A stretch of 34,829 bases of DNA from Bacillota bacterium (GCA_023460795.1 JAEWPC010000023.1:1-34829); one strand, 5' to 3'. Positions 7,566-15,646 are shown, counted from the first letter of the stretch. Notes: generated from the sequence alone by a model not told the origin. Numbers and translations: made by a program.

Positions 7566-9101
7566 ATGGCGAATAATCGGATTACAGGAATTATAGATAT
7601 CGGTTCGAATACGGTCAGGCTTGCCGTCTATCAGCTTTCGGACAACGGCGCGTACAGGGTCATCGACCAGGGACGCTGGGCAGCGCGGCTAAGCCAGCGC
7701 ATGGACGGCGAAGGCAATCTGCAAGACGAGGCGATCGAGGAGCTGACGGAAGTATTGCGTCATTATCGGCGCATCTGCCAGATGCACGGAGCCGGCTCCA
7801 TTCGTGCCGTGGCGACGGCGGCGATCCGGCAATCCGCGAATCGCGATCGGATCGTCCAGCGCTTGTCGGCAGAGACCGGTCTCGTCATCGAAGTGTTGTC
7901 CGGAGAAGACGAGGCCCGCATCGGCAGCCGCGCGATGCTCGGCACGATGGGAACGGGCGACGGCTTCGTCATCGATATCGGCGGCGGGAGCACGGAGATC
8001 AGTCTGCTCTTGGATCGGCAAGTGAAATTCGCCGTTTCTTTTCCTTTCGGGTGCGTCAATGCGGCGTCCAAATTCTCGCTCGGCTCGGATCCCGTGCATC
8101 CTTCGGTTCTCGAAGACATTCAGAATTTCGTCATTCAGCGGCTGGCAAGCGAGCCGTGGATCGGTCAGTACCCTGGATTGCCCATCATCGGTCTCGGTGG
8201 CACCGTGCGCGCGCTAGCCAAGCTTCAACAACGAGTAAGCGATTATCCGCTCGATCTGCTTCACGGTTATGAACTGCAAGCGGAGGACGTTGCGGCTAGA
8301 CTCCACCAGCTTGCGGCGATTCCGGCGGACAAGCGCAAGAAGCTCCCCGGCCTTTCCAAAGACCGCGGAGACGTCATCGTGCCCGGCCTCGCTATTCTGC
8401 TAGGCATCATTAGGCACGCGACGGCTTCCAGCGTCATCGTCTGCGGCGCCGGACTTCGCGACGGGTTGTTCTTCGATACTTGCGTGCCGCACTATCGGCC
8501 GCAGTCTGCACAGTCCGTTCTGCAAGAAAGCATTCGCAATTTGACGGCGTTATATCCCACGGCTCCCGAAGATCACCTGAATCAGGTTCGGAAGCTGGCG
8601 GTCACGCTCTATGAGCGCCTTAGCGTCAAATTCTCGCTTCCTCCGCAGTCCCTCACGCTGCTCGAAACGGCCGCGAAGCTGTACCGAATCGGAACCGCGA
8701 TCGATTACAACAATCGAGCGGATCATACTTTCTACATGTTGCTGAATACGCACTGGAACGGCCTGGGCCATCGCGAGATGCTGCTTACCGCTTCGCTCGC
8801 CGCCTACGCGAGCGCCGGACAGCACAAACGCAATCTGGCTCCGTACCGCGCGCTCCTGAGCGACGGGGATATCGAGCTGAGCGGGCGGTTAGGGACGCTG
8901 CTCCAGCTTGCTTCGGCGCTCGACCGCAGCGAGGCGCAGGCGATATCCGCTCTGGACCTTGTCATCATGGCTGGCAAGCTGCAGGTCGTCGCCCATGCCT
9001 CGCATCCGCTCCCCGTCGAACAGAGGGAAACCGAAGCGATCGCCAGAGAATTCAAAAAAACTTGGGGGCTGACCCCCAAGCTCTATGTGAAGCTGCAATA
9101 G
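7566..9101 (+). CDS. ppx: Exopolyphosphatase (Ppx/GppA family)
   Basis: A 511-residue cytoplasmic Ppx/GppA phosphatase that removes terminal phosphates from polyphosphate (some relatives act on pppGpp). The N-terminal actin-like ATPase fold shows IDIGSNTVRLAVY at residues 10-22, the AVATAAIRQSANR loop near 85 and FVIDIGGGSTEISL near 137-150. The C-terminal third is the HD-like helical domain, with YNNRADHTFYMLLN followed by GLGHREMLLTA. The start is the ATG at 7566 with GGAGAG 5 bases upstream; an upstream in-frame ATG lacks a ribosome site and precedes the likely promoter. It converges on ppk with only 7 bases between stop codons, and its last codons contain a minus-strand terminator for ppk. 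Confidence 0.95.
   Translation: MANNRITGIIDIGSNTVRLAVYQLSDNGAYRVIDQGRWAARLSQRMDGEGNLQDEAIEELTEVLRHYRRICQMHGAGSIRAVATAAIRQSANRDRIVQRLSAETGLVIEVLSGEDEARIGSRAMLGTMGTGDGFVIDIGGGSTEISLLLDRQVKFAVSFPFGCVNAASKFSLGSDPVHPSVLEDIQNFVIQRLASEPWIGQYPGLPIIGLGGTVRALAKLQQRVSDYPLDLLHGYELQAEDVAARLHQLAAIPADKRKKLPGLSKDRGDVIVPGLAILLGIIRHATASSVIVCGAGLRDGLFFDTCVPHYRPQSAQSVLQESIRNLTALYPTAPEDHLNQVRKLAVTLYERLSVKFSLPPQSLTLLETAAKLYRIGTAIDYNNRADHTFYMLLNTHWNGLGHREMLLTASLAAYASAGQHKRNLAPYRALLSDGDIELSGRLGTLLQLASALDRSEAQAISALDLVIMAGKLQVVAHASHPLPVEQRETEAIAREFKKTWGLTPKLYVKLQ
9054..9080 (-). terminator. ppk terminator embedded in the ppx coding end
   Basis: CTTGGGGG (9061-9068) and CCCCCAAG (9073-9080) form a perfect 8-base stem with a 4-base loop. 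Seven A residues at 9054-9060 become a seven-T tract right after the stem on the minus strand. This is a textbook intrinsic terminator for minus-strand ppk, yet it lies wholly within the last codons of ppx. Confidence 0.88.
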
Positions 9102-9108
9102 CCTGCCT

Positions 9109-11190
9109 TTAGAGACGACGACTTATCTTCCATCGCCCAAGCTCCGCGGCCGCGAACTGGCTTCTCAGCGGAGCTTGGGCTTCGTTATGGACGCGGATGT
9201 AAGCGCCCATCGAAGACAGCTTCCTCGCTTTGACATCGTCCTCCATATTCATTCGAAGAAGGTTCAACAGGCTTGCTCGAATATCGGCATCGTACACCGG
9301 ACAGAGAATCTCGACGCGACGGCTTAGGTTGCGGGTCATCCAGTCGGCGCTCGAGATATACACCTCCTCCTGTCCTCCCCCGGCAAAGGCGACGATCCTT
9401 GAATGCTCCAAGTATCGGTCTACGATGCTGACGACGCGTATATTGTCGCTTAAACCAGCCACGCCCGGCCTCAAGCAGCATACGCCGCGCACGATCAGAT
9501 CGATCTTCACGCCCGCTTGCGAAGCCTCGTAAAGCTTATCGATCATCGACTGGCTCGAGAGCGAATTCATCTTCGCCGTGATTCCAGCCGGTCTTCCGGC
9601 TCGCGCATGCTCGATCTCCCGGTCGATCAACTCGAACAGCTTCTCCTTCAGTCCGATCGGCGCGACGGCGATCGAGCGCCAAGCGTGCGGGGTGGAGTAG
9701 CCGGTCATCTCGTTGAACAAAGCCGAGGCGTCCTCGCCGATGCCCGGATGGCTCGTGAACAGGCCGGCATCGGTATACAGCTTCGCGGTGTGCTCGTTAT
9801 AGTTGCCGGTACCGACGTGCACGTAGCGCCTTAACGCGCCGGACTCCCTTCTTACGACCAGCGTTATTTTCACATGCGTCTTTAATCCGACCAAGCCGTA
9901 TACGACGTGGCAGCCCGAATTCTCGAGCAGACGGGCCCACGCGATATTCCTCTCCTCGTCGAATCGCGCTTTCAGCTCGACCACGACCGTCACTTGCTTG
10001 CCCGATTCCGCCGCCCGGGCTAACGCTTGGATGAGCACGGAATTGACGCTTACCCGATACAGCGTCATCTTGATCGCCAGCACGTCTGGGTCGGCCGCTG
10101 ACTCCAGAATGAAGTCGTTAACGGCCTCGAACGACTCGTAAGGGTGGTAGACGAGCACGTCCTTCTCCCGCAGCACGGACAGAATGTCGTCCGCGTTCTC
10201 GAATTCCTCGGGATATACGGGCTCTATCCGCTCGTATTTGAGATGATCTACGTTCGTCAACAGCCCGACGAATTTCGAAAGATAGCTTAAATCCAGCGGC
10301 CCGTCGATTTCGAGCGGCTCGTCTTCCTCCCACAGCTCGAGCTCCTCCCTGAGCAACTGCAAAGCATGCGGATGCATGCCTTTCTCGACTTCAAGCCGAA
10401 CCGGCATGCCGTGTTTCCTTCTTCGAAGCTCCTTCTCGATCTCCTGAAGCAGATCTTCCGCGCCTTCCTCGTTCAGCGACAAATCCGAATTGCGGGTAAC
10501 CCGGAAAGCATGGACCGCCTCCATCGTGTACCCGCTGAACAGCAAGCTGATATTCTCTTTAAGCAAATCCTCGAGCAGAAGGTAACTGCTGCGCCGGCTG
10601 TTCTTCCCGTGTGCTAACGGAATGACCCGCGGCAGAATCGACGGTACTTGGACGATCGCGCATACCGTCTTCTCTTCTCCCCCGGCATGCCGGTCCTCGG
10701 ATTTCAGCACGACGGCCAGATAGATCTCCTTGCTATGCACGAGCGGGAACGGCCGGCTCACGTCGACCGCCATTGGCGTTAAGACCGGATAGATAATGTC
10801 TTGAAAATGCGTCTTCACGATCGTCTTCTGTTCGGGCGTTAAATCTTTGACGGCCAATAGCTCTATCCCCTCGCGGGAGAGCAATCGCATGAGGTCGCGG
10901 TACACTTTGTACTGCTGCCGCACGGTGCGGGTCGTCCTCTTCATGATTCGTTTCAGCAAGCCTTGAGGCGTATAACCGGTAAAATCCGTTTTGGTGTACC
11001 CGGCTTTGCGCTGATCTTGTAATCCCGCGACGCGAACGCTCATAAACTCATCAAGGTTGCTCGATACGATGGATAGGAAAGACAGGCGTTCCATCAGAGG
11101 CGTACCCGGGTCCTCCGCTTCTTCCAATACTCGACGGTTGAACTCCAGCCAGCTTAAATCCCGGTTAATGTATTTCTTGGCGCCGGACAT
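9109..11190 (-). CDS. ppk: Polyphosphate kinase 1
   Basis: A 693-residue full-length Ppk1, which reversibly polymerises the gamma phosphate of ATP into polyphosphate. It opens with INRDLSWLEFNRRVLEEA (residues 8-25) and FLSIVSSNLDEFMSVRVAG, the conserved N-terminal signature. The autophosphorylated histidine lies in YVHVGTGNYNEHTAKLYTD near residue 430, and the second catalytic region DRYLEHSRI...YISSADWMTRNLSRR falls near 590-625. The start is the ATG at 11190, preceded by GGGGG at 7 bases. A strong PhoP-box-like promoter lies upstream, so induction by phosphate starvation is likely. It converges with ppx. Confidence 0.97.
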   Translation of the reverse strand: MSGAKKYINRDLSWLEFNRRVLEEAEDPGTPLMERLSFLSIVSSNLDEFMSVRVAGLQDQRKAGYTKTDFTGYTPQGLLKRIMKRTTRTVRQQYKVYRDLMRLLSREGIELLAVKDLTPEQKTIVKTHFQDIIYPVLTPMAVDVSRPFPLVHSKEIYLAVVLKSEDRHAGGEEKTVCAIVQVPSILPRVIPLAHGKNSRRSSYLLLEDLLKENISLLFSGYTMEAVHAFRVTRNSDLSLNEEGAEDLLQEIEKELRRRKHGMPVRLEVEKGMHPHALQLLREELELWEEDEPLEIDGPLDLSYLSKFVGLLTNVDHLKYERIEPVYPEEFENADDILSVLREKDVLVYHPYESFEAVNDFILESAADPDVLAIKMTLYRVSVNSVLIQALARAAESGKQVTVVVELKARFDEERNIAWARLLENSGCHVVYGLVGLKTHVKITLVVRRESGALRRYVHVGTGNYNEHTAKLYTDAGLFTSHPGIGEDASALFNEMTGYSTPHAWRSIAVAPIGLKEKLFELIDREIEHARAGRPAGITAKMNSLSSQSMIDKLYEASQAGVKIDLIVRGVCCLRPGVAGLSDNIRVVSIVDRYLEHSRIVAFAGGGQEEVYISSADWMTRNLSRRVEILCPVYDADIRASLLNLLRMNMEDDVKARKLSSMGAYIRVHNEAQAPLRSQFAAAELGRWKISRRL
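9136..9179 (+). terminator. Possible ppx terminator embedded in the ppk coding end
   Basis: CCCAAGCTCCGC (9136-9147) and GCGGAGCTTGGG (9168-9179) form a perfect 12-base stem with a 20-base loop. On the plus strand it is followed by CTTCGTT, a weak U tract. It lies 35 bases past the ppx stop and within the last codons of ppk. Without a strong T-run, termination is less certain than for the reciprocal element. Confidence 0.55.
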
Positions 11191-11246
11191 CGTGCATCCC
11201 CCTGTTCATCAATCGACACTGCGATCCAAGCCTTCTCACCGTTCCA

Positions 11247-11299
11247 TTATGTTATCCGAATGTAAAGACGGCGTTAACGACCGATTAACGGAATGTTAA
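11247..11299 (-). promoter_or_regulatory. PhoP box and -10 of the ppk promoter
   Basis: On the minus strand four hexamers, TTAACA (11299-11294), TTAATC (11288-11283), TTAACG (11277-11272) and TTTACA (11266-11261), are each separated by exactly 5 bases, an 11-base period. Eight bases further on is CATAAT (11252-11247), a plausible -10, with no -35 needed. This matches the B. subtilis PhoP-activated layout of TT(A/T/C)A(C/T)A repeats at about -20 to -60. The ppk ATG is 57 bases past the -10. The same DNA lies 28 bases before ytvI on the other strand. Confidence 0.8.
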
Positions 11300-11328
11300 A
11301 AGGCAAAATCCGACAGATAAGGCGGTGC

Positions 11329-12450
11329 ATGAGATTGGATCGTAAAATGACGGGCCGGCTAATGCGGTTGCTGCTCGTGCTCGGGATCGTCGTCGGCGGA
11401 GGCGCGTTGGTCTGGTGGACGCTGCCCCTCGTATACCCGTTCCTGCTCGGTTGGCTGCTGGCTTACCTGCTGAACCCGGCCGTACATCTGTTGCAGCGTA
11501 AAGCCCGTTGCCCTCGTTGGCTCGCGGTTACGGTCGTATTGCTCCTTTTCACCGCCGCCATGGTCACGCTGCTGACGACCCTTGTCATGCGGCTAGCGGA
11601 AGAGCTGATGAACGTAGCCGGATCGATGGACGACTTCGTCGAATACATCGAGCGCTCTTATAACGATTTTATCGCCAGACCGGAAATTCATAACCTGATC
11701 GAACGCATCAACCACTTTTATAACGAAAATCCGAAGTACCAGGACATGATCAACAACCGCATAACGGATGCGGCCAAGGCGGTCGCCAAAGCGGGCACGA
11801 GCTTCATTAGCGGGTTCCTGATGGGGATCGTGGGCTTCTTATCCTCCCTGCCGGCAATCGCGATCCTGACGGTCGTCGTGCTATTGGCTTCGTTCTTCAT
11901 CGGCAAAGACTGGAATAAGTACGTGCAGAGGGGAAAAGCGTGGTTTCCTCCCGCTCTGAGGGGCAGAGTCGGCAGCGTGTGGAAAGACCTGCGGCAAGCA
12001 TTGTTCGGATACTTCCGTTCCCAGCTCATCATGATCTCCATCACGACGGTCGTCGTCATGATCGGATTGTTCGTCATCGGCGTTCATAACGCGGTATCGA
12101 TCGCCTTGTTCATCGGGTTCGTGGATTTGCTCCCTTATCTTGGCGTCGGCGCGGCGATGATCCCGTGGTTGGCCTACGAATTCCTCGCCGGCGAATGGCA
12201 ACTGGGTACTTCTCTGTCCGTTCTATACGGGATCGTGCTCGTCGCGCGCAGTTTCATTGAACCTAAGGTGCTCGCTTCGAGCGTCGGCCTAGAGGCGCTG
12301 CCGACGTTGATGTCGATGTTCATCGGGCTGAAGCTGTTCGGAGTGTTCGGTCTGATCATCGGACCGGTTACCGTCGTCTTCCTTACGGCCTGTCACCGGA
12401 CGGGGGTATTCAGAGACATCGCCAAATATATTTATTACGGATCTAGATAA
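11329..12450 (+). CDS. ytvI: Sporulation integral membrane protein YtvI (AI-2E transporter family)
   Basis: A 373-residue polytopic membrane protein of the AI-2E exporter/permease superfamily, matching the YtvI group that B. subtilis makes during sporulation. Hydrophobic segments lie near residues 10-45, 60-85, 160-190, 235-300 and 325-355, with the family's hydrophilic helical region between 85 and 150 and the conserved FIGFVDLLPYLGVGAAMIPW segment near 265-285. The start is the ATG at 11329, with AAGG about 6 bases upstream; an earlier ATG at 11293 has no ribosome site and overlaps the PhoP box. It converges on fxsA with a 6-base gap. The transported substrate is unknown. Confidence 0.88.
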   Translation: MRLDRKMTGRLMRLLLVLGIVVGGGALVWWTLPLVYPFLLGWLLAYLLNPAVHLLQRKARCPRWLAVTVVLLLFTAAMVTLLTTLVMRLAEELMNVAGSMDDFVEYIERSYNDFIARPEIHNLIERINHFYNENPKYQDMINNRITDAAKAVAKAGTSFISGFLMGIVGFLSSLPAIAILTVVVLLASFFIGKDWNKYVQRGKAWFPPALRGRVGSVWKDLRQALFGYFRSQLIMISITTVVVMIGLFVIGVHNAVSIALFIGFVDLLPYLGVGAAMIPWLAYEFLAGEWQLGTSLSVLYGIVLVARSFIEPKVLASSVGLEALPTLMSMFIGLKLFGVFGLIIGPVTVVFLTACHRTGVFRDIAKYIYYGSR

Positions 12451-12456
12451 CCTCTC

Positions 12457-12864
12457 TCAACTGCCCCACGGCGGTCCTTGCCGGACCGTGAAGGAACCGT
12501 TCCTCATCTTTCTCTCCAACCAGCGGTAGAGAAGCTTACGATAGACGGGGCGCGTGAACGGCAGCAGCAAGGTGATGCCGATGAGGTCGGAGACGAATCC
12601 AGGAAACAGGAGCAGCAATCCTCCGGCCAGCACGCATAACCCGTCCAGCAGCGACAAGCCCGGAATTTGCCCGGACTGCATCTGAAGCTGCGCCTGCCGG
12701 AACACTTTGCGGCCTTCCAGCTGCGCGAGCCACGTCCCTAGCAAGCCCGCCAGCACGAGCAGCCCTAGCGTCTGCCAGCCGCCGACTTTGCGGCCCATCT
12801 CGATGATGCCCCACAATTCGATTCCCGGGAAAATAACGATAAGAACAAGCAGCCATCTGCGCAT
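12457..12864 (-). CDS. fxsA: FxsA family membrane protein
   Basis: A 135-residue protein of the FxsA family, small inner-membrane proteins whose E. coli member relieves F-plasmid exclusion of phage T7; their normal job is unknown. Hydrophobic segments lie near residues 4-20, 26-46 and 70-100, and the family pattern FPGFVSDLIGITLLLPFTRP is near 87-106. The C-terminus is basic and cytoplasmic. The start is the ATG at 12864 with GGAG 7 bases upstream, rather than a TTG six codons earlier. It begins 22 bases after sulP on the same strand, so arsR-sulP-fxsA may form one transcript. FxsA next to pyk and ytvI is also found in Bacillus. Confidence 0.88.
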   Translation of the reverse strand: MRRWLLVLIVIFPGIELWGIIEMGRKVGGWQTLGLLVLAGLLGTWLAQLEGRKVFRQAQLQMQSGQIPGLSLLDGLCVLAGGLLLLFPGFVSDLIGITLLLPFTRPVYRKLLYRWLERKMRNGSFTVRQGPPWGS

Positions 12865-12886
12865 CCTAACACTCCAGTCCAATCTC

Positions 12887-14629
12887 TCATTCCGCCGCGC
12901 GGCACAGCTCCTTCCTGCCGCCGGCGATCGATAATTCGGTGCATTCCTTGAACGCGTAATGCTTGCAGCCTAGGCAAGTTTCCTTGTCCAGCAGCGATAA
13001 GGCGTAATTGATCGCGTCGCCGGTGCTCGTGAATAGCTTCTCCTCGCCGATCTTCTCTAATAGCCCCGTCTTGCGGATCATCTCCAGCGGTTGCGGTTGT
13101 ATGCCCGAGATCAACACGGTTCCGCCCGATTTCGCGAAGTAAGCCGCCAATCCGGCCAGCTTGGATTCGCCCGACAGATCCAGGTGAGGCACCTTGGACA
13201 TCCGCAGGTGCAACACTTTCGTTCGTACGCCGGCCGACGTTCTTAACCGTTCGTCGAATTGCTCGGCTACGCCGAAGAACAACGGTCCTTCCACCGTAAC
13301 GATGCTGATCTGCGGGCAATCGCGCTCGGCATTGACCCGATGCGCCTGCACCTTGGCATGCTTATGCCCGGGATCCGGCAACATCTTCTCGATCTTCAGG
13401 CTTGCGCTCATCCCTTTCACGAAGAGGACGACCGCGAGCAGCAATCCGACTTCGACGGCGACCGTAAGGTTGAAAAATACCGTAAGCAAGAACGTAATGA
13501 CAAGCACGACGGAGTCACTTGTCTTCGCTTTCAGCATATGCGCGAACTCCTTGCGTTCGCTCATGTTCCAGGCGACGACCATCAAGATCGGCGCCATCGC
13601 GGCGAGCGGGATATCGGATGCGTACGGAGCGAACAGCAAGAGCACGAGAAGAACCGACGCTCCGTGCACGATGCCGGATATCGGCGACACCGCGCCGCTG
13701 CGAATGTTCGCCGCCGTGCGCGCGATCGCACCGGTAGCCGGTATTCCGCCCAGCAGCGGCGTCGCCATGTTGGCGATTCCTTGTCCGATCAGCTCTCGGT
13801 TGCTGTCATGCCGCGTATCCGACATACGGTCCGCCACGACGGCGGACAGAAGCGATTCGACCGCGCCCAGCAAAGCGATGACGAATGCCGGACGTATGAG
13901 TTCCGTCAGCTTCTCCCACGAGATCGCGGGCCAATGAAACGCGGGCAGCGTTCCGGGGATATCGCCGAATTTCGAACCGATCGTCGCGACTTCCCCGGGA
14001 TAACAGAGCGCGGCCACCGCGGTCGAGACGAGCAGCCCCGCGAGCGACGCCGGCAGCTTGGGAAGCCGTCTCTGCGTCCCTATTATCACTAGCAAGCAGA
14101 GGACAGAGGTCGCGACGCTGTAACCGTTGATCGTGCCGATGCCCGATACGAGCTCCCGCATGTTAGGCAGGAAATTCTCGTGCTTCTCGATGCCCGTAAG
14201 CCCGAGGAAATCCGCGATTTGTCCGCTGAAGATCAGCACGGCGATACCGCTCGTAAATCCGATCGTAACCGGCCGAGGAATATAACGGATGAGCACGCCA
14301 AGCCGAAGCAAGCCCATCAATACGAGCATGATCCCGGCCATAAACCCGGCAATCAGCAGGTTTTCATAGCCGTATTGTAACACAATCGCGAACAGGATCG
14401 GGATGAACGCGCCCGTAGGACCGCCGATCTGGAAGCGCGAGCCTCCGAACAGAGAGATCAGAATCCCGGCGACGATCGTCGTGTACAAGCCGTATTCGGG
14501 CTTCACTCCGGCTGCAATAGCAAACGCCATTCCGAGTGGAATGGCGATAATGCCGACGATCAAGCCGGATAATAGATCTTTGCGCAATGAATCGGACGAA
14601 TAACCTTCGAATCTGCCGGTCCCTCTCAT
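12887..14629 (-). CDS. SulP family anion transporter with STAS domain
   Basis: A 580-residue SLC26/SulP permease for an inorganic anion, often sulfate or bicarbonate. Ten or more hydrophobic segments cover residues 15-410, with the signature region AIPLGMAFAIAAGVKPEYGLY near 30-50 and GGPTGAFIPI near 68-77. A cytoplasmic STAS domain follows at about 430-545, including LHLRMSKVPHLDLSG. The tail holds four cysteines, CLGCKHYAFKEC plus one near the end, which could bind metal. The ATG has AAGAAGG about 10 bases upstream. A strong SigA promoter and a likely ArsR operator precede it, so the ArsR protein encoded just upstream probably represses it. Confidence 0.92.
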   Translation of the reverse strand: MRGTGRFEGYSSDSLRKDLLSGLIVGIIAIPLGMAFAIAAGVKPEYGLYTTIVAGILISLFGGSRFQIGGPTGAFIPILFAIVLQYGYENLLIAGFMAGIMLVLMGLLRLGVLIRYIPRPVTIGFTSGIAVLIFSGQIADFLGLTGIEKHENFLPNMRELVSGIGTINGYSVATSVLCLLVIIGTQRRLPKLPASLAGLLVSTAVAALCYPGEVATIGSKFGDIPGTLPAFHWPAISWEKLTELIRPAFVIALLGAVESLLSAVVADRMSDTRHDSNRELIGQGIANMATPLLGGIPATGAIARTAANIRSGAVSPISGIVHGASVLLVLLLFAPYASDIPLAAMAPILMVVAWNMSERKEFAHMLKAKTSDSVVLVITFLLTVFFNLTVAVEVGLLLAVVLFVKGMSASLKIEKMLPDPGHKHAKVQAHRVNAERDCPQISIVTVEGPLFFGVAEQFDERLRTSAGVRTKVLHLRMSKVPHLDLSGESKLAGLAAYFAKSGGTVLISGIQPQPLEMIRKTGLLEKIGEEKLFTSTGDAINYALSLLDKETCLGCKHYAFKECTELSIAGGRKELCRAAE

Positions 14630-14652
14630 GGAGTATACGCCTTCTTTTCATC

Positions 14653-14677
14653 ATATATTTGAATATTTGAATATATA
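14653..14677 (-). promoter_or_regulatory. ArsR-type operator at the sulP promoter
   Basis: An AT-rich element has two overlapping direct copies of ATTTGAATAT between ATATAT arms, giving an imperfect palindrome around 14665. It sits just downstream of the sulP -10, at the expected transcript start, where a repressor would block transcription. The form resembles ArsR/SmtB-family operators. Confidence 0.65.
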
Positions 14678-14684
14678 CAATGAA

Positions 14685-14713
14685 ATAGTAAATCCGAAGG
14701 TGACGAAAGTCAA
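14685..14713 (-). promoter_or_regulatory. sulP promoter (SigA-like)
   Basis: On the minus strand TTGACT (14713-14708) and TACTAT (14690-14685) are separated by exactly 17 bases. The predicted start falls at the edge of the AT-rich operator, about 50 bases before the sulP ATG. Confidence 0.75.
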
Positions 14714-14748
14714 CGGGAACTTGTAGGGTTGTCCGATTCGGTTCCGGT

Positions 14749-15108
14749 CTATGATTCTTGCTGCGGCTTTGACGCCGACGCCGATTCGCCGCTCATCACC
14801 TCGAGAAGATTGATCGCGTCGACCAGATGATTATTGAAAATCTGCTTGGCGACTTCCAGCAAATCCTTAATCAGAGGATCGCGCAGAGTATAGATCACCG
14901 AAGTTCCGTCTTTAATGCCGTACACGACGTTCTTGTTTCTGAGCACGGCGAGCTGCTGAGAGACGGCGGACCCTTCGGAGCCAAGCAGAGATTGGATCTC
15001 ATTGACGTTCCGATTCCCTTCGGACAACACCTCGAGAATGCGGATTCTCATCGGATGGGCGAGCGCCTTGAAGAAGTCTGCCTTAAAATGATGAATGCCC
15101 TGATTCAT
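14749..15108 (-). CDS. ArsR family winged-helix repressor
   Basis: A 119-residue ArsR/SmtB-type DNA-binding protein. The N-terminal FFKALAHPMRIRILEVLSEG (residues 12-31), the recognition region SAVSQQLAVLRNKNVVYG near 48-65 and the wing GTSVIYTL are typical of the family. There is no cysteine in the protein, so the thiolate metal sites of ArsR or CadC are absent; the effector is unknown. The ATG has GGAGC 6 bases upstream. The gene lies 119 bases ahead of sulP in the same direction, and palindromes at both promoters suggest it controls sulP and itself. Confidence 0.92.
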   Translation of the reverse strand: MNQGIHHFKADFFKALAHPMRIRILEVLSEGNRNVNEIQSLLGSEGSAVSQQLAVLRNKNVVYGIKDGTSVIYTLRDPLIKDLLEVAKQIFNNHLVDAINLLEVMSGESASASKPQQES

Positions 15109-15137
15109 AACGGTGCTCCTTCACAATTCGACTTTAC

Positions 15138-15167
15138 GATTATGATACCATAATCTTCATTTCGCAA
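15138..15167 (-). promoter_or_regulatory. arsR promoter with overlapping inverted repeat
   Basis: On the minus strand TTGCGA (15167-15162) and CATAAT (15144-15139) are 17 bases apart. A perfect inverted repeat GATTATG-N4-CATAATC (15138-15155) covers the -10, a good site for autorepression. The -35 lies within the last codons of the thioesterase gene. Confidence 0.65.
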
Positions 15168-15618
15168 GCTCGCGCATGCGTTCGTACCATTCGGGCGCTT
15201 CGCGATCGAAACGGGTCGGCTTCCATTCTTTATTCACCCATACGTGGCTTGTACCGCCCGTCACGAGAAGCTCGCCCGGCGGCTCATCGCCTTCGAAGCC
15301 GGAGCCGTAGGCTGCCGTCAGATCGCCAAGGACGATTCGGGATCGGAAGCGGACCCGGATCTTCGAGATTTCGGCGACGCTCGTGCATACCGTCACCCAG
15401 TCATCGTAGCGCGCCGGCGTTCGGAACGACGCCTCGATATCCGTGACCGGCAGCAGCAAGCCTTTCTCTTCCATCTCTTTATAGGCGATTCCGGCATGGC
15501 GAACCCATTCGGTTCTGCCGATCTCGAACCAGTTCAAATAGTTGATATGGTAGACGACGCCCATCTGGTCCGTCTCTTGGTATCGTACTCTAAGCGGGTG
15601 CAAAAACCATCGTACCAT
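15157..15618 (-). CDS. Acyl-CoA thioesterase (4HBT hotdog fold)
   Basis: A 153-residue single-domain hotdog thioesterase of the 4-hydroxybenzoyl-CoA/YbgC group, hydrolysing acyl-CoA thioesters in the cytoplasm. The signature YQETDQMGVVYHINYLNWFE at residues 12-31 contains the catalytic aspartate and the dimer-interface helix. The substrate acyl chain cannot be read from sequence. The start is the ATG at 15618 with GGAGC 7 bases upstream; the longer frame lacks a ribosome site. It follows the pyk terminator, with only about 30 bases for a promoter, so read-through or a promoter inside the terminator region is likely. Its 3' end contains the arsR -35. Confidence 0.88.
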   Translation of the reverse strand: MVRWFLHPLRVRYQETDQMGVVYHINYLNWFEIGRTEWVRHAGIAYKEMEEKGLLLPVTDIEASFRTPARYDDWVTVCTSVAEISKIRVRFRSRIVLGDLTAAYGSGFEGDEPPGELLVTGGTSHVWVNKEWKPTRFDREAPEWYERMRELAK

Positions 15619-15646
15619 TGCGAGTTGCTCCTTTCTTGCACAAAAT

